Positions 27,227 through 35,900 of a DNA stretch of 38,387 nt are shown here, piece by piece. Origin of the DNA: Staphylococcus microti (lineage in GTDB: Bacteria; Bacillota; Bacilli; Staphylococcales; Staphylococcaceae); the NCBI RefSeq assembly GCF_000934465.1, contig NZ_JXWY01000028.1, forward strand, positions 1-38,387, in the 5' to 3' direction. Below the pieces are notes generated by a model. That model searched no databases. It was not told where the DNA came from and saw only the letters and a program-made list of their open reading frames with translations. Every line of letters starts with the position of its first letter. Position 1 is the first letter of the stretch. The translations under genes and the position numbers were made by a program.

Positions 27227-28486
27227 ATGGTAGTGCTATTTAGTCCAGTAGGGAATTCTGATCCATGGAGAAGTGGTCGAGATGGTGCCATGTTGCATAT
27301 AGTTAGGCACTTCAAACCCAAAAAAGTCGTTCTATTTTTCACTGAAACTTTATGGCTAGGGAAAAGTGAATTTAAAGGTCATAAAGAATATGAGTGGGAA
27401 GAGATTATTCAACAAGTATCAGTAGACACTGAAGTTGAAGTAATTGTGGATACAATAGAACATCCACAAGACTTTGATGTTTATAAAGAAAAGTTTCATG
27501 AGTATATAAAATCATTAGGGGATGAATATCCTGAAGATGAAATATTGTTGAATGTAACAAGTGGAACGCCACAAATGGAGGCAACATTATGTTTGGAGTA
27601 TGTTGTTTATCCTCATCGTAAAAAATGTATTCAAGTTTCTACGCCTGAAAATTGGAGTAATGCTAATTTAAGTCATTCTACACCTAAGGAAGAGCTAGAC
27701 GCGGTTAACATTGAGACGGTTAATCTTAATGAAGAAGCCCATGAACCGCGCTATAAAGAAATAGAAATTATCAGCTTTAGAGAAGCGATGGTAAAATCTC
27801 AAATATTAGGTTTAATTGCTAATTATGATTATGAAGGTGCATTATCACTGATTCAGCAACAAGAAGTCTTTAAAAATAAAGATATATTGTTGGAGTTGTT
27901 AACTGAAATAACAAGCAGTATAAAGAAACATAGTGTTTTCAAAGATATCTCTGAAAAATATAGTAACGATGACTTGAGAAAGCTGTTGTTTCACTATCTG
28001 ATTCTAAAGTTGAAGTTTGATAGGGGCGATATTGCAGAGGTTTTAATTCGTGTTAAGTCTATAGCTGAATATATTGCGGAATATTATATAAATACTAAAT
28101 ACCCAGATGTGATCGTTTACAATTACGATAGGCCACAGTTAAATCAAAAAAGTAGTTTTCGTGTGAAATATGAAGTGTATCTTAATTCAATCAACAAAAA
28201 GTTAAGAAAATTTGATACATTGGGCCTTCCAGCATATATTGATATACTTGCATGTATTGAAGGAAACTCAAGTGTGAGTAATAAGCTAAATGATGTCATG
28301 AAGATTAATAAGCACCGCAATTCTGTCGCACATAAACTAGATACTATAAATATAAATAACAATAATCAAATTAGAAAAGCTGTTAAAGCTATTGAAAAAT
28401 TGATAATTGATATATTTAAAGAGGTAGATATTCGAGACTTCGAATATGTAAAACAGGCAAATGACAAAATTAGGGAGTTTATATGA
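27227..28486 (+). CDS. csm6: Type III-A accessory ribonuclease Csm6 (CARF-HEPN)
   Basis: A 419-aa non-specific RNase activated by cyclic oligoadenylate from Cas10. The N-terminal CARF domain binds the messenger; its conserved loop LLNVTSGTPQMEATL lies around residues 105-120. The C-terminal HEPN domain has the catalytic pattern R-x4-H, Arg364 to His369 in KHRNSVAHKL. Both halves look intact, so the signalling branch is expected to work. The stop overlaps the cas6 start (ATGA). Confidence 0.95.
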   Translation: MVVLFSPVGNSDPWRSGRDGAMLHIVRHFKPKKVVLFFTETLWLGKSEFKGHKEYEWEEIIQQVSVDTEVEVIVDTIEHPQDFDVYKEKFHEYIKSLGDEYPEDEILLNVTSGTPQMEATLCLEYVVYPHRKKCIQVSTPENWSNANLSHSTPKEELDAVNIETVNLNEEAHEPRYKEIEIISFREAMVKSQILGLIANYDYEGALSLIQQQEVFKNKDILLELLTEITSSIKKHSVFKDISEKYSNDDLRKLLFHYLILKLKFDRGDIAEVLIRVKSIAEYIAEYYINTKYPDVIVYNYDRPQLNQKSSFRVKYEVYLNSINKKLRKFDTLGLPAYIDILACIEGNSSVSNKLNDVMKINKHRNSVAHKLDTININNNNQIRKAVKAIEKLIIDIFKEVDIRDFEYVKQANDKIREFI

Positions 28487-29250
28487 TTAGAAAATTGCAG
28501 ATTGAGTTAAAATTACCCCAAAACATACAGCATAAATTTTTGGGTAGTGTACTACATGGTGCTTTAATGGATTATTTACCGAATGAAATGACAGAATACT
28601 TACATCACAGCTTCGCATACAGTCCTTTAAAACAAAGAGTGTTTCTTATTGATGATAAAGTAGTCTGGGAAATAGTAAGTATGAATCAGGATCTAAGTAC
28701 GCAACTTCTAAAATTATTTAGTGAGAACACATATATCTATTTAAAACAATATGACTTTCACTTGAGCATTGAAAAATTTGATGTACAAAATATTGATGTC
28801 ACAGAATTGATGAATAACAAGCTAAGTGATGAAGACTTATCTAGGTATATTAAATTGAAAATTGTAACGCCTATGTCCTATAAATCTAACAACAAATATG
28901 CAATTTCACCTGAAATAAAAATGTTTTTTCGAAGTATTATGATTCAATTCGATAGTTTTTTCAGTGATTACCAAATGTATGATAAAGAAACTTTAGATTT
29001 CATAGTCGACAATGTATTTATAGTGGACTATAGAATGAAAAGTACAAGATTTCATTTGGAAAAAGTAAAAATTCCATCCTTTATGGGTGAGTTAACTATA
29101 AAGGTCAACGGGCCATCTCCATTTTTGAAATTACTACATTTTTTAGTTGCCTTTGGTGAATTGTCAGGTGTTGGTATTAAGACGAGCCTAGGAATGGGAA
29201 AATATCATATTATATCGAGTGAACCTAGAAAAGCCAAATCACTCAGCTAA
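28483..29250 (+). CDS. cas6: CRISPR RNA endoribonuclease Cas6
   Basis: A 255-aa Cas6 that cuts the repeat portions of the primary transcript 8 nt upstream of each spacer, giving the ACGAGAAC tag. The C-terminal glycine-rich loop GELSGVGIKTSLGMGKY is diagnostic. A conserved His/Tyr catalytic set cannot be assigned with certainty, although histidines near the N-terminus (NIQHKFLGSVLHG) are candidates. It is translationally coupled to csm6 and is the last recognised gene of the operon. No second CRISPR array follows, unlike S. epidermidis RP62A. Confidence 0.94.
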   Translation: MIRKLQIELKLPQNIQHKFLGSVLHGALMDYLPNEMTEYLHHSFAYSPLKQRVFLIDDKVVWEIVSMNQDLSTQLLKLFSENTYIYLKQYDFHLSIEKFDVQNIDVTELMNNKLSDEDLSRYIKLKIVTPMSYKSNNKYAISPEIKMFFRSIMIQFDSFFSDYQMYDKETLDFIVDNVFIVDYRMKSTRFHLEKVKIPSFMGELTIKVNGPSPFLKLLHFLVAFGELSGVGIKTSLGMGKYHIISSEPRKAKSLS

Positions 29251-29269
29251 TGTTTTGAAAGGGTCTACA

Positions 29270-29509
29270 ATGAAAAATTTAGGTGAATGTATCAGCTATA
29301 CAGATGACTTGAATTATACTGTGTATGACAAAACAATAGATGAATTAGGTACTAGATTCAATATTGCTAAAGATAGTGAAATTGAAGAAGTGTTAGCCAT
29401 TATGAAAAGAAATAACCTTGAAGATAATGGTATTGAGTTTATAAATATTTACGACCATTTTGTTGCCAAAGAATTGACTGAAGAACAGGTACACAAAATG
29501 GATATGTAA
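29270..29509 (+). CDS. Hypothetical small acidic protein downstream of cas6
   Basis: A 79-aa frame from the ATG at 29270, with GAAAGGG 6-7 nt upstream, starting 19 bp after the cas6 stop. A longer frame (from 29219) overlaps the end of cas6 and is less likely. The protein is acidic and predicted helical, with no signal or membrane segment (MKNLGECISYTDDLNY at the start). I do not recognise it. Proximity suggests co-transcription with the cas operon, so it might be an accessory or a chance passenger. Confidence 0.55.
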   Translation: MKNLGECISYTDDLNYTVYDKTIDELGTRFNIAKDSEIEEVLAIMKRNNLEDNGIEFINIYDHFVAKELTEEQVHKMDM

Positions 29510-29769
29510 ATGTTGGGAATAAAGATTAGTTTCAATGTGGATGGTGGGATGACTATATAAAGAACGGTGCAGAATTTGATATATATTATTGTATTTATGC
29601 TCCCATATAGTATATAGATAGACTTTTTATGAATCGTTACTTCCCGTTATCGTATTGTGAACTGCTTATCAGTAAAATTTGTAGTTCGAATATATAAAGA
29701 AATCGAGATACTGTGAGAGTAGTTTTGAAAAAAGCAAATATAGTATCCGTTTAGAAAGTTGGTTTTAGC
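29510..29769. other. Intergenic region, nothing recognised
   Basis: 260 bp of AT-rich sequence with no frame with a ribosome site, no hairpin with a T-run, and no CRISPR-like repeats. It must contain the promoter of the next gene, but no good -35/-10 pair stands out. Confidence 0.5.
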
Positions 29770-30354
29770 ATGAACTTTAGATTTTTCTTTTTTATAGGTG
29801 TATCTTCTATATTAATATTTTTAACAATTTTAGTTGGTTTAGAAGAACTAAAAACAATCCCGCCTATAGTTATAATTATAGGGACAATTACAATATTGAT
29901 GATGAATATATTGTATCCAGTAATTAAAATTTTTAATCAACTAAAAAGTACAATTAAACGTACAATTAATAGAGAAGATGTAAAAGGAAAATGTTTTGTT
30001 TTATCTTTTAATAGAGAAGATGTAAAAGGAAAATGTTTTGTTTTATCTTTTAATAGAGAAGATGTAAAAGGAAAATGTTTTGTTTTATCTTTGGTACTAT
30101 CTTTTATTCTTGCTATACTTTTTTCAATATTTTTCAAGGACATTAGTCTGCTTGATAAGTATATGAAAAACGGACTTATATGGGGGGTAAATACTTCAAT
30201 ATTACTTTTAAATATTGCTATATTAGAAATAAATAATAGTTGTTTAAAAAGGGAAGAGGAGTATCAAAGAAGCGAAAAGGAGTTACTTGAAAAGTATAGA
30301 GATAAAGAAACTATAAGAATATTAAAGGCAGCTCAAAATAAACAAAAAAAATAA
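29770..30354 (+). CDS. Unknown four-helix membrane protein with a triplicated 14-residue segment
   Basis: A 194-aa protein. Hydrophobic helices lie at about residues 4-24, 30-52, 108-124 and 136-155. A charged, coiled-coil-prone tail (KREEEYQRSEKELLEKYRDK) ends the protein. Between helices 2 and 3 the segment NREDVKGKCFVLSF occurs three times, the third ending in L, because of an exact 42-bp tandem DNA repeat. Without two of these copies the protein would be about 166 residues. The next gene starts 25 bp downstream with GGGAGG, so the two form a unit. It is not recognised. The position, in the stretch between CRISPR-Cas and a restriction system, makes a defence role possible but unproven. Confidence 0.7.
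   Translation: MNFRFFFFIGVSSILIFLTILVGLEELKTIPPIVIIIGTITILMMNILYPVIKIFNQLKSTIKRTINREDVKGKCFVLSFNREDVKGKCFVLSFNREDVKGKCFVLSLVLSFILAILFSIFFKDISLLDKYMKNGLIWGVNTSILLLNIAILEINNSCLKREEEYQRSEKELLEKYRDKETIRILKAAQNKQKK
29968..30093 (+). repeat. Exact 42-bp tandem repeat, three copies, in frame
   Basis: Three abutting units start at 29968, 30010 and 30052 with AATAGAGAAGATGTAAAAGG; only the last base of the third unit differs (T to G). The unit length is 14 codons, so the frame is kept. The near-perfect identity indicates recent expansion. Confidence 0.95.
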
Positions 30355-30379
30355 TCAAATAGTAAGTGGGAGGAAAATT

Positions 30380-31489
30380 ATGAAAGATAAGATTAGAGTA
30401 GAAATTAGTGGAGAAAAGAAAAACCTATATAGCAGTCGTCAAATAACTCAAATAATTGATGCAATCAGTGAAAAACATTACAAAAATGAATTGGTTCATG
30501 AAATAATCGCTTTAAATAATATTAAGAATATAGTTATTATGGACGAATCTGCAAAAATAAATCACAAGTATAAGGATATTGATGATGAACCCTTTATTAT
30601 TGATTCAAAATCATTACTCAGTATTTATCATAAAGGTAAACTTAGTTCGATTATTGTGGATATTAACCTTATGTTGATGTCAGAAACGTTTAAGATATTT
30701 AGAGAACTTTATCAAAATTATAATGAGCACAACGAAAAGATGTCTATTCAAATAAAAGAAGAGATGCTGTTTAATCTTTATAGTATTATACGAACAAGGC
30801 GTTTTACCAGCAATGAACTTGATGAATTTCTTCAGAAGTATACGTCTTATACTCCAAGAAAAATAAAATCTATAAAAAATAAATTGAATAAAACAGTTAA
30901 TTTATACAAAAAACATAAGGCATATAAATACGTTTATTATATTGGTTCTAATAAAGATGAATATAGGGATGTAATAAAATTAGAAAATGAATTTTCCGAG
31001 AGCTTCAGGAGACTTTCCAAACCAATATTATATGTGCAGTTTGACGATAATAGATGGAAAATGTTGGGTGTAAAAATGATTAAAGAAGAACATTTCCAAC
31101 ATTCGAACTCACAATTTTTAGATATAAATACAATAAAGCAAGAGAGTCCGTTATTTATAGCTATATCTGTGTCAGCTTTATTTTTACCAGTTTTAATAGA
31201 ATTGTCAATTGCTTTGTGTGATTACAGAGTTAAAAAGAAAAACTATCAAGAAAATGTTAATAAATTAAGTGATATAATCCAGATAACGGAAAAAAATTAT
31301 GATAATCCGGATTTAACATTTTTAGAAATACAAAATCTTGAGCGTGAAACAGATAAAAAGATAAATGAACTTCCTAACGAATTAAAAAGTAAGATAAGGG
31401 ATATAAAAAAAGAATTGATAGAAGGCAATAATTATGCTTTTAAAGAAAATGATATAAGTATTGATTATGTAAATATAGATGAAAAATAA
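30380..31489 (+). CDS. Unknown protein with one membrane helix and coiled-coil C-terminus
   Basis: A 369-aa protein, strongly Lys/Glu/Ile-rich. Residues 1-250 look soluble and have no signal peptide. One clear membrane helix spans about 258-278 (LFIAISVSALFLPVLIELSIAL). The tail after it is charged and coiled-coil-like (YQENVNKLSDIIQITEKNYD). No catalytic motif is recognised. GGGAGG lies 9 nt before the ATG, and it follows the four-helix protein by 25 bp, so the pair is probably one operon. The combination of a small multi-helix protein and a larger soluble protein with one TM resembles two-part membrane effector systems in general form only. A short hairpin ACTAGCA/TGCTAGT (31492-31512) follows the stop. 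Confidence 0.7.
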   Translation: MKDKIRVEISGEKKNLYSSRQITQIIDAISEKHYKNELVHEIIALNNIKNIVIMDESAKINHKYKDIDDEPFIIDSKSLLSIYHKGKLSSIIVDINLMLMSETFKIFRELYQNYNEHNEKMSIQIKEEMLFNLYSIIRTRRFTSNELDEFLQKYTSYTPRKIKSIKNKLNKTVNLYKKHKAYKYVYYIGSNKDEYRDVIKLENEFSESFRRLSKPILYVQFDDNRWKMLGVKMIKEEHFQHSNSQFLDINTIKQESPLFIAISVSALFLPVLIELSIALCDYRVKKKNYQENVNKLSDIIQITEKNYDNPDLTFLEIQNLERETDKKINELPNELKSKIRDIKKELIEGNNYAFKENDISIDYVNIDEK

Positions 31490-31988
31490 TTACTAGCAAT
31501 ATATGTGCTAGTACCACATAAATTGATTCTGGAAAAATTAATGATATTAAAGTTCAAAAAGCAAAGACCTAAATTAAGGTAGCAATTACCCATTTTCTGA
31601 CTTTTTTCATTTTGTTTTTCTAAGAATCTAACCCAAACTTATAGGTAGGGATGGTGTCACTGATTCTTCTAGTTTAAATAATGTAAGTACTTGTATAAAG
31701 GTGATTTGAATAATCTAGTGGTTTGTAAAAGTTTCTTTTTATTGTTTGTCTTCGGCTTAATCATAGTATTAAGACAATACGCAATTATAGTGATGTACAC
31801 TTGATGGGTTACATCTGTTTGAGAGAGTTTATAATATCTGATATTGTTTAATGTAAAAGACCTAATTTAAAAACCTATTTAAATGTATGCTTATGTAAAT
31901 GGGAGATGTTATTTGTGAGTATATAAATTTGCTTAAAAATGACACACTTTGAAAAGATTAAAGTATTTAAGATGAGGACGTGGAGTGT
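31490..31988. other. Intergenic region upstream of the restriction gene
   Basis: About 500 bp of AT-rich DNA. It holds a small hairpin at 31492-31512 after the preceding gene and an imperfect inverted repeat around AAGAATCTAACCC/GATTCTT. It must contain the promoter of the restriction endonuclease gene. No reading frame or RNA gene is recognised. Confidence 0.5.
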
Positions 31989-33452
31989 TTGGTTACATAT
32001 CGAACGAAAGAAGAAGTTCATAATAGAGCAAGAGAGGCTGTAGGGCTAACAATTAAAGAAATAAATGGTGGTTATTCTTTAAAAGGAACTAAAAATTCTG
32101 TAGGTGATGCTTTTGAAAGCTGGTTTGGAGTGCAGAAAAATAGTGACCGTAGACCTGATTTAGTTGAAGCAGGAGTTGAACTGAAAGCAACGCCAATATA
32201 CAAAATTAAATCTGGTGAGTATAGATCTAAAGAACGTTTAGTTTTAAATATTATTAATTATGAAGAAATGTTACATGAGAATTTTGAGACAAGTAACTTT
32301 TTAAAGAAAAATAAAGCTATTCAACTTGGCTTTTATGAGTATATCAAGAATGTACCGAGAGATGATTGGCCACTTGTAGAAACGGTACTATTTGAATTGT
32401 TAAATAATCCCGTGGATTTAGAAATTATAAGAAATGATTGGGAAACGATTCATGGATTTATAGAAGCTGGTAAAGCACATGAGTTGAGCGAAAGGCACAC
32501 GACATATTTATCGGCTTGTACAAAAGGTAAAAGTGCATCGTCTATGAGAACACAACCAAATTCAGATATCCCTGCAAAGCAAAGAGCATTATCTTTTAAA
32601 ACTGGATATATGAGTGCAATTTTAAATGACTATGTTTTAGGAGATAAAAAAGTTGATTCGATAATTAAAGATACTTTTACTTTGAAAGAAAATTCACTTG
32701 AAAAAACAATTGAAGATGCATTTAAGCCCTTTATTGGTTGGACTATTGATGAGTTAGTGAATCATTTTGGAATTGAAAAAAGAGATAAAAGTATTAATTA
32801 TAGGATTGCAATGGGGATATTGAATTTGAATGGGAAAAATGAAAAAACAACGTCATTTCCAAAAGTAGAAGAATTTGAGAAGGCATGTATACAATTAAAG
32901 ACAGTAAAGTTTAATAAAAATAATGTGAACAAAGAAAGTATGTCATTCCCATCTTTTTCATTTTCTGAAATTGCTGAAGAAACATGGTTTGATGATGAAG
33001 GAATGCCAAGTGCAGATTGGCATGTATTCTTGTTGGAGACAAAATTTTTATTCTTTGTTGTTAAAAATGATGGTGACAAAGATATCTTTAAAGGTATCAA
33101 GTTTTTCAGTATGCCTGAAAGTGATATAGAAGGACCAGTGTATGATGTTTGGCAAGACACCGTAGATAAAATTAGAAATGGTGTAGAACTTACTGGAACA
33201 TATACTAAAAGTGGTCAATTGAGAATAAAAAATAATTTCATTAAAAAATCTGATCGTATGATATGTCATGTACGTCCACATGAATCTAAAAGTGACTATA
33301 GTGAAAAGGGTAAGCATGCTGATAAATTACCAAAACCTATAAAATGGACGAATAAACCAGATGACAGTAATTACTCTGATTGTTGGATGACAAAACAATG
33401 CTTCTGGATTAACAATGATTACATTAAGAAACAAGTACAAGACCTTCTCTAG
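31989..33452 (+). CDS. Sau3AI-type restriction endonuclease (GATC)
   Basis: An approximately 487-aa type II endonuclease with a duplicated MutH-like fold. The N-terminal active site has SVGDAFESWFG and then RRPDLVEAGVELKA, giving the Asp57/Glu64-x-Lys66 pattern. From memory of Sau3AI, similarity is high over the whole length, including KESMSF, RFLFFVV-like, IKFFSMPE-like, HVRPH and the C-terminus WMTKQ-x-FWINNDYIKKQV. Start: a TTG at 31989 aligns with the Sau3AI start and sits about 11 nt from TGAGG; a GTG at 31980 lies only 2 nt from that site. It should cut unmethylated GATC and depends on the cognate methyltransferase immediately downstream. Confidence 0.9.
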   Translation: MVTYRTKEEVHNRAREAVGLTIKEINGGYSLKGTKNSVGDAFESWFGVQKNSDRRPDLVEAGVELKATPIYKIKSGEYRSKERLVLNIINYEEMLHENFETSNFLKKNKAIQLGFYEYIKNVPRDDWPLVETVLFELLNNPVDLEIIRNDWETIHGFIEAGKAHELSERHTTYLSACTKGKSASSMRTQPNSDIPAKQRALSFKTGYMSAILNDYVLGDKKVDSIIKDTFTLKENSLEKTIEDAFKPFIGWTIDELVNHFGIEKRDKSINYRIAMGILNLNGKNEKTTSFPKVEEFEKACIQLKTVKFNKNNVNKESMSFPSFSFSEIAEETWFDDEGMPSADWHVFLLETKFLFFVVKNDGDKDIFKGIKFFSMPESDIEGPVYDVWQDTVDKIRNGVELTGTYTKSGQLRIKNNFIKKSDRMICHVRPHESKSDYSEKGKHADKLPKPIKWTNKPDDSNYSDCWMTKQCFWINNDYIKKQVQDLL

Positions 33453-33465
33453 AGGGTCTTGTTTA
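33437..33465 (+). terminator. Terminator of the restriction endonuclease gene
   Basis: ACAAGACC pairs with GGTCTTGT around TTCTCTAGAG, overlapping the stop codon and followed by TTAATGTTATT. It separates the nuclease and methyltransferase transcripts. Confidence 0.7.
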
Positions 33466-33517
33466 ATGTTATTGGAGTAATATAGCCAAAAATATTTAAA
33501 TATGAGCACTTAATATA

Positions 33518-33544
33518 GAACGATCGTTCGCATTGTGGTATAAT
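33518..33544 (+). promoter_or_regulatory. Methyltransferase promoter with a GATC-centred palindrome
   Basis: A perfect 12-bp palindrome, GAACGATCGTTC (33518-33529), lies just upstream of an extended -10, TGGTATAAT (33536-33544). The centre of the palindrome is GATC, the sequence the R-M pair should recognise. Binding or methylation here could adjust methyltransferase expression. Confidence 0.6.
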
Positions 33545-33575
33545 CGATAACAATTAAACTATGAGGAGAATTAAC

Positions 33576-34814
33576 ATGGAAAGAATTAAAGTTGCTGAGT
33601 TGTTTGCAGGTGTCGGTGGATTTAGACTTGGATTAGAGAATACAAACAACAAAGTTTTCGAGGTAACATGGGCTAACCAATGGGAGCCCTCTCGAAAAGT
33701 ACAACATGCATTTGAATGCTATAACCATCATTTTACAACAGGCCAGCATGTTAATGTTGATATAACTAAAGTAACAGACAAAGAGATGGCTGATACAAAT
33801 GTAGATATGATTGTTGGTGGCTTTCCATGTCAAGATTATTCGGTGGCAAGAAGCTTAAGTGGTGAACTAGGGATACAAGGCAAAAAAGGTGTTTTATTCT
33901 GGCAAATTGTTAGATTTATTCAAAACACATTCCCTAAATTTATTTTATTAGAAAACGTAGACAGATTGTTAAAATCTCCTTCCAGTCAAAGAGGAAGAGA
34001 TTTTTCAGTAATGATATCCACACTAAATGAATTGGGCTATGATGTTGAATGGAGAGTTATCAATGCGGCAGATTACGGTAATAGCCAACGACGACGAAGA
34101 GTATTCATATTTGCGTACAAAAGAGATCTTTCATATGGAGAATTAATGAAAGATAAAGACTTAGAAAACATCATTTATGAAAGTGGATTGTATGCACAAG
34201 CATTTCCAATTGAAAAAGTGCCTAATAAAAATAGAGTGTCGTATACTAAAATCCCTAGAGATATAGTAGAAGTTTCAGACGATTTCAGTTTTACTTATTT
34301 TAATTCTGGCATAATGAGAAATGGAGAAGTTTGTACTATTGATACAATACCAATTATTGAAAAGCCGACGCCATTAAAAGCAATTTTGGAAACTAATGTA
34401 GACGAAAAGTATTTTCTAAATGAAGCACAAGTTGAAAAATTTAAATACTTAAGAGGACCAAAAAAAATAAAAAGAATTTCTAAAACAGGTCACGAATATT
34501 ATTTTTCTGAAGGTGGTATGTCTGAAACGGACTCCTTAGATTTGCCAGCTAGAACGATGTTGACAAGTGAAGGTTCCATAAATAGAAGCACGCATGTGAT
34601 TAATGATAATGGTAAATATCGTATTTTAACTCCGATTGAAGCAGAAAGACTTAATAGTTTTCCAGATAATTGGACAAACACAATGAACGATAGAATGCGA
34701 TATTTTTGCATGGGTAATGCTTTGGTCATTCCCCTGGTTACAAGAATTGCAAATCAAATTGAGCAGATAAATGATACATTTGAAGATTCATATTTACAGT
34801 TAGAGCTATTTTAA
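33576..34814 (+). CDS. DNA (cytosine-5-)-methyltransferase, Sau3AI-type (GATC)
   Basis: A 412-aa C5-cytosine methyltransferase, cognate to the nuclease gene before it. Motif I is FAGVGGFRLGLE (S-adenosylmethionine binding). The catalytic Cys85 lies in motif IV, GGFPCQDYS. Motif VI is LLENVDR, motif VIII QRRRRVFIFA, motif IX includes RILTPIEAERLNSFP, and motif X is GNALVIPLV. The length equals that of M.Sau3AI as I recall it. It protects host GATC sites by 5-methylcytosine. The start is at the ATG 33576, 5-6 nt after GAGGAG; five extra codons upstream are not supported. It has its own promoter (33518-33544). Confidence 0.93.
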   Translation: MERIKVAELFAGVGGFRLGLENTNNKVFEVTWANQWEPSRKVQHAFECYNHHFTTGQHVNVDITKVTDKEMADTNVDMIVGGFPCQDYSVARSLSGELGIQGKKGVLFWQIVRFIQNTFPKFILLENVDRLLKSPSSQRGRDFSVMISTLNELGYDVEWRVINAADYGNSQRRRRVFIFAYKRDLSYGELMKDKDLENIIYESGLYAQAFPIEKVPNKNRVSYTKIPRDIVEVSDDFSFTYFNSGIMRNGEVCTIDTIPIIEKPTPLKAILETNVDEKYFLNEAQVEKFKYLRGPKKIKRISKTGHEYYFSEGGMSETDSLDLPARTMLTSEGSINRSTHVINDNGKYRILTPIEAERLNSFPDNWTNTMNDRMRYFCMGNALVIPLVTRIANQIEQINDTFEDSYLQLELF

Positions 34815-34989
34815 CAAATAAAATTGTTATTCGAATATTGATAAAAGTGCGTATAATGGAGTTTATAGATGTATTAAAAAGAAGGCATTGAATTTTCGAT
34901 AATTCTAATTTTTGTATATTCAATATTATGTGTTATATCAATAATTGTTTGCGATATGATTAACTTAAAAATTTTAGCATTTTTTCATC

Positions 34990-35289
34990 TAATGAAGTTA
35001 TGTGAATAGGTGGCTCATGTTCGTGAATTTTAAGGTTATTCTTTCGGCGGCTGATTTGTCGTGTGTGTCCCCTGTGTTTTATCAGTAATTGTTTAAATTA
35101 TAGATTCTAGTTCATGAGCAATGGTTTGAATAGTTAAAACTGTTTAGTGCCTCAATTTGCATATATTATTCATAACCCAAGAGTTTTACTTTAGGTTTTT
35201 GTCATATTATAAAATGAGTATGCATTATGTGAGTTCAATTCTTTATTGATTTGTTGTGGTAACCCAAATAATAATACGAAATTCACGTG
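34990..35289 (-). mobile_element. Decayed IS30-family remnant (left end plus N-terminal transposase region)
   Basis: The reverse complement aligns with the left end and first ~250 bases of the IS30 element at 36705. Shared stretches include CACGTGAATTTC, GGTTACCACA, CAAATCAATAAAG, CAAATTGA and GAATATGAGCC-like text. The matching transposase frame is broken by many changes. Read 5'-3' on the minus strand it starts at 35289. No transposase C-terminal part is found beside it. Confidence 0.75.
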
Positions 35290-35355
35290 TTGCATTACTA
35301 TGTATAATTTGTAGATTTTTTATGAAAATCACCTTTTCTAGGAAGGAATGAATAT

Positions 35356-35811
35356 ATGAGTCAAAAAAATAATATGGATTCTAGTTTGGTGGGATATAGT
35401 ATAGTAACGTTTTTCATTATTTTCGGTATCTTGATGCAAATAAAATTAGACAATTTTTGGGAAGTAATTGGAATCATTTTAGTTTTCATAGGATTATTGT
35501 TTTTATCTATACAATTAAGTCAAGACAACTATACAGAATTTTCGTTTCCTATTTTAGGTATTGCATTTATATGGCCAGCTATTTTTGTAATAGAGAACCA
35601 AAATTTTATTGTAGTTCTGCTATTTATACTCTTAGTATCGATATCAACTGTATTTTTTATTGTTGGCCTTTTATATACTTTGAAAGTAAAAAAAGGAAAT
35701 AATACAGACAATATAACCCCTAATCTATTAAGTATTTTTGTTAAAATATTAGATGTATTAGGGATAATATTTTCAATATTTGAACTGTTAGAGAAAGCGG
35801 ATTTACTCTAA
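35356..35811 (+). CDS. Unknown multi-helix membrane protein
   Basis: A 151-aa protein with four or five hydrophobic helices (roughly residues 12-28, 34-52, 62-78, 83-107 and 124-142). It has a short polar loop KVKKGNNTDN before the last. AGGAAGG lies 8 nt before the ATG. No family recognised. It sits between two oppositely oriented IS30 ends and next to another membrane protein, and may have been brought in with them. Confidence 0.6.
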   Translation: MSQKNNMDSSLVGYSIVTFFIIFGILMQIKLDNFWEVIGIILVFIGLLFLSIQLSQDNYTEFSFPILGIAFIWPAIFVIENQNFIVVLLFILLVSISTVFFIVGLLYTLKVKKGNNTDNITPNLLSIFVKILDVLGIIFSIFELLEKADLL

Positions 35812-35900
35812 GGAAAAGTGTGTAAAAAATTATTTGATGAAGGTAATTCTATAAGAAGTTTAAATTTATTGAAATTATAGAGACATATGCGCTTTTTATT

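Noticed and set aside
29968-30093. A second CRISPR array downstream of cas6
   Set aside because: Only the first 10 nt match the CRISPR repeat, the 'spacers' are identical to each other, and the region is in an open reading frame. It is an ordinary in-frame tandem duplication.
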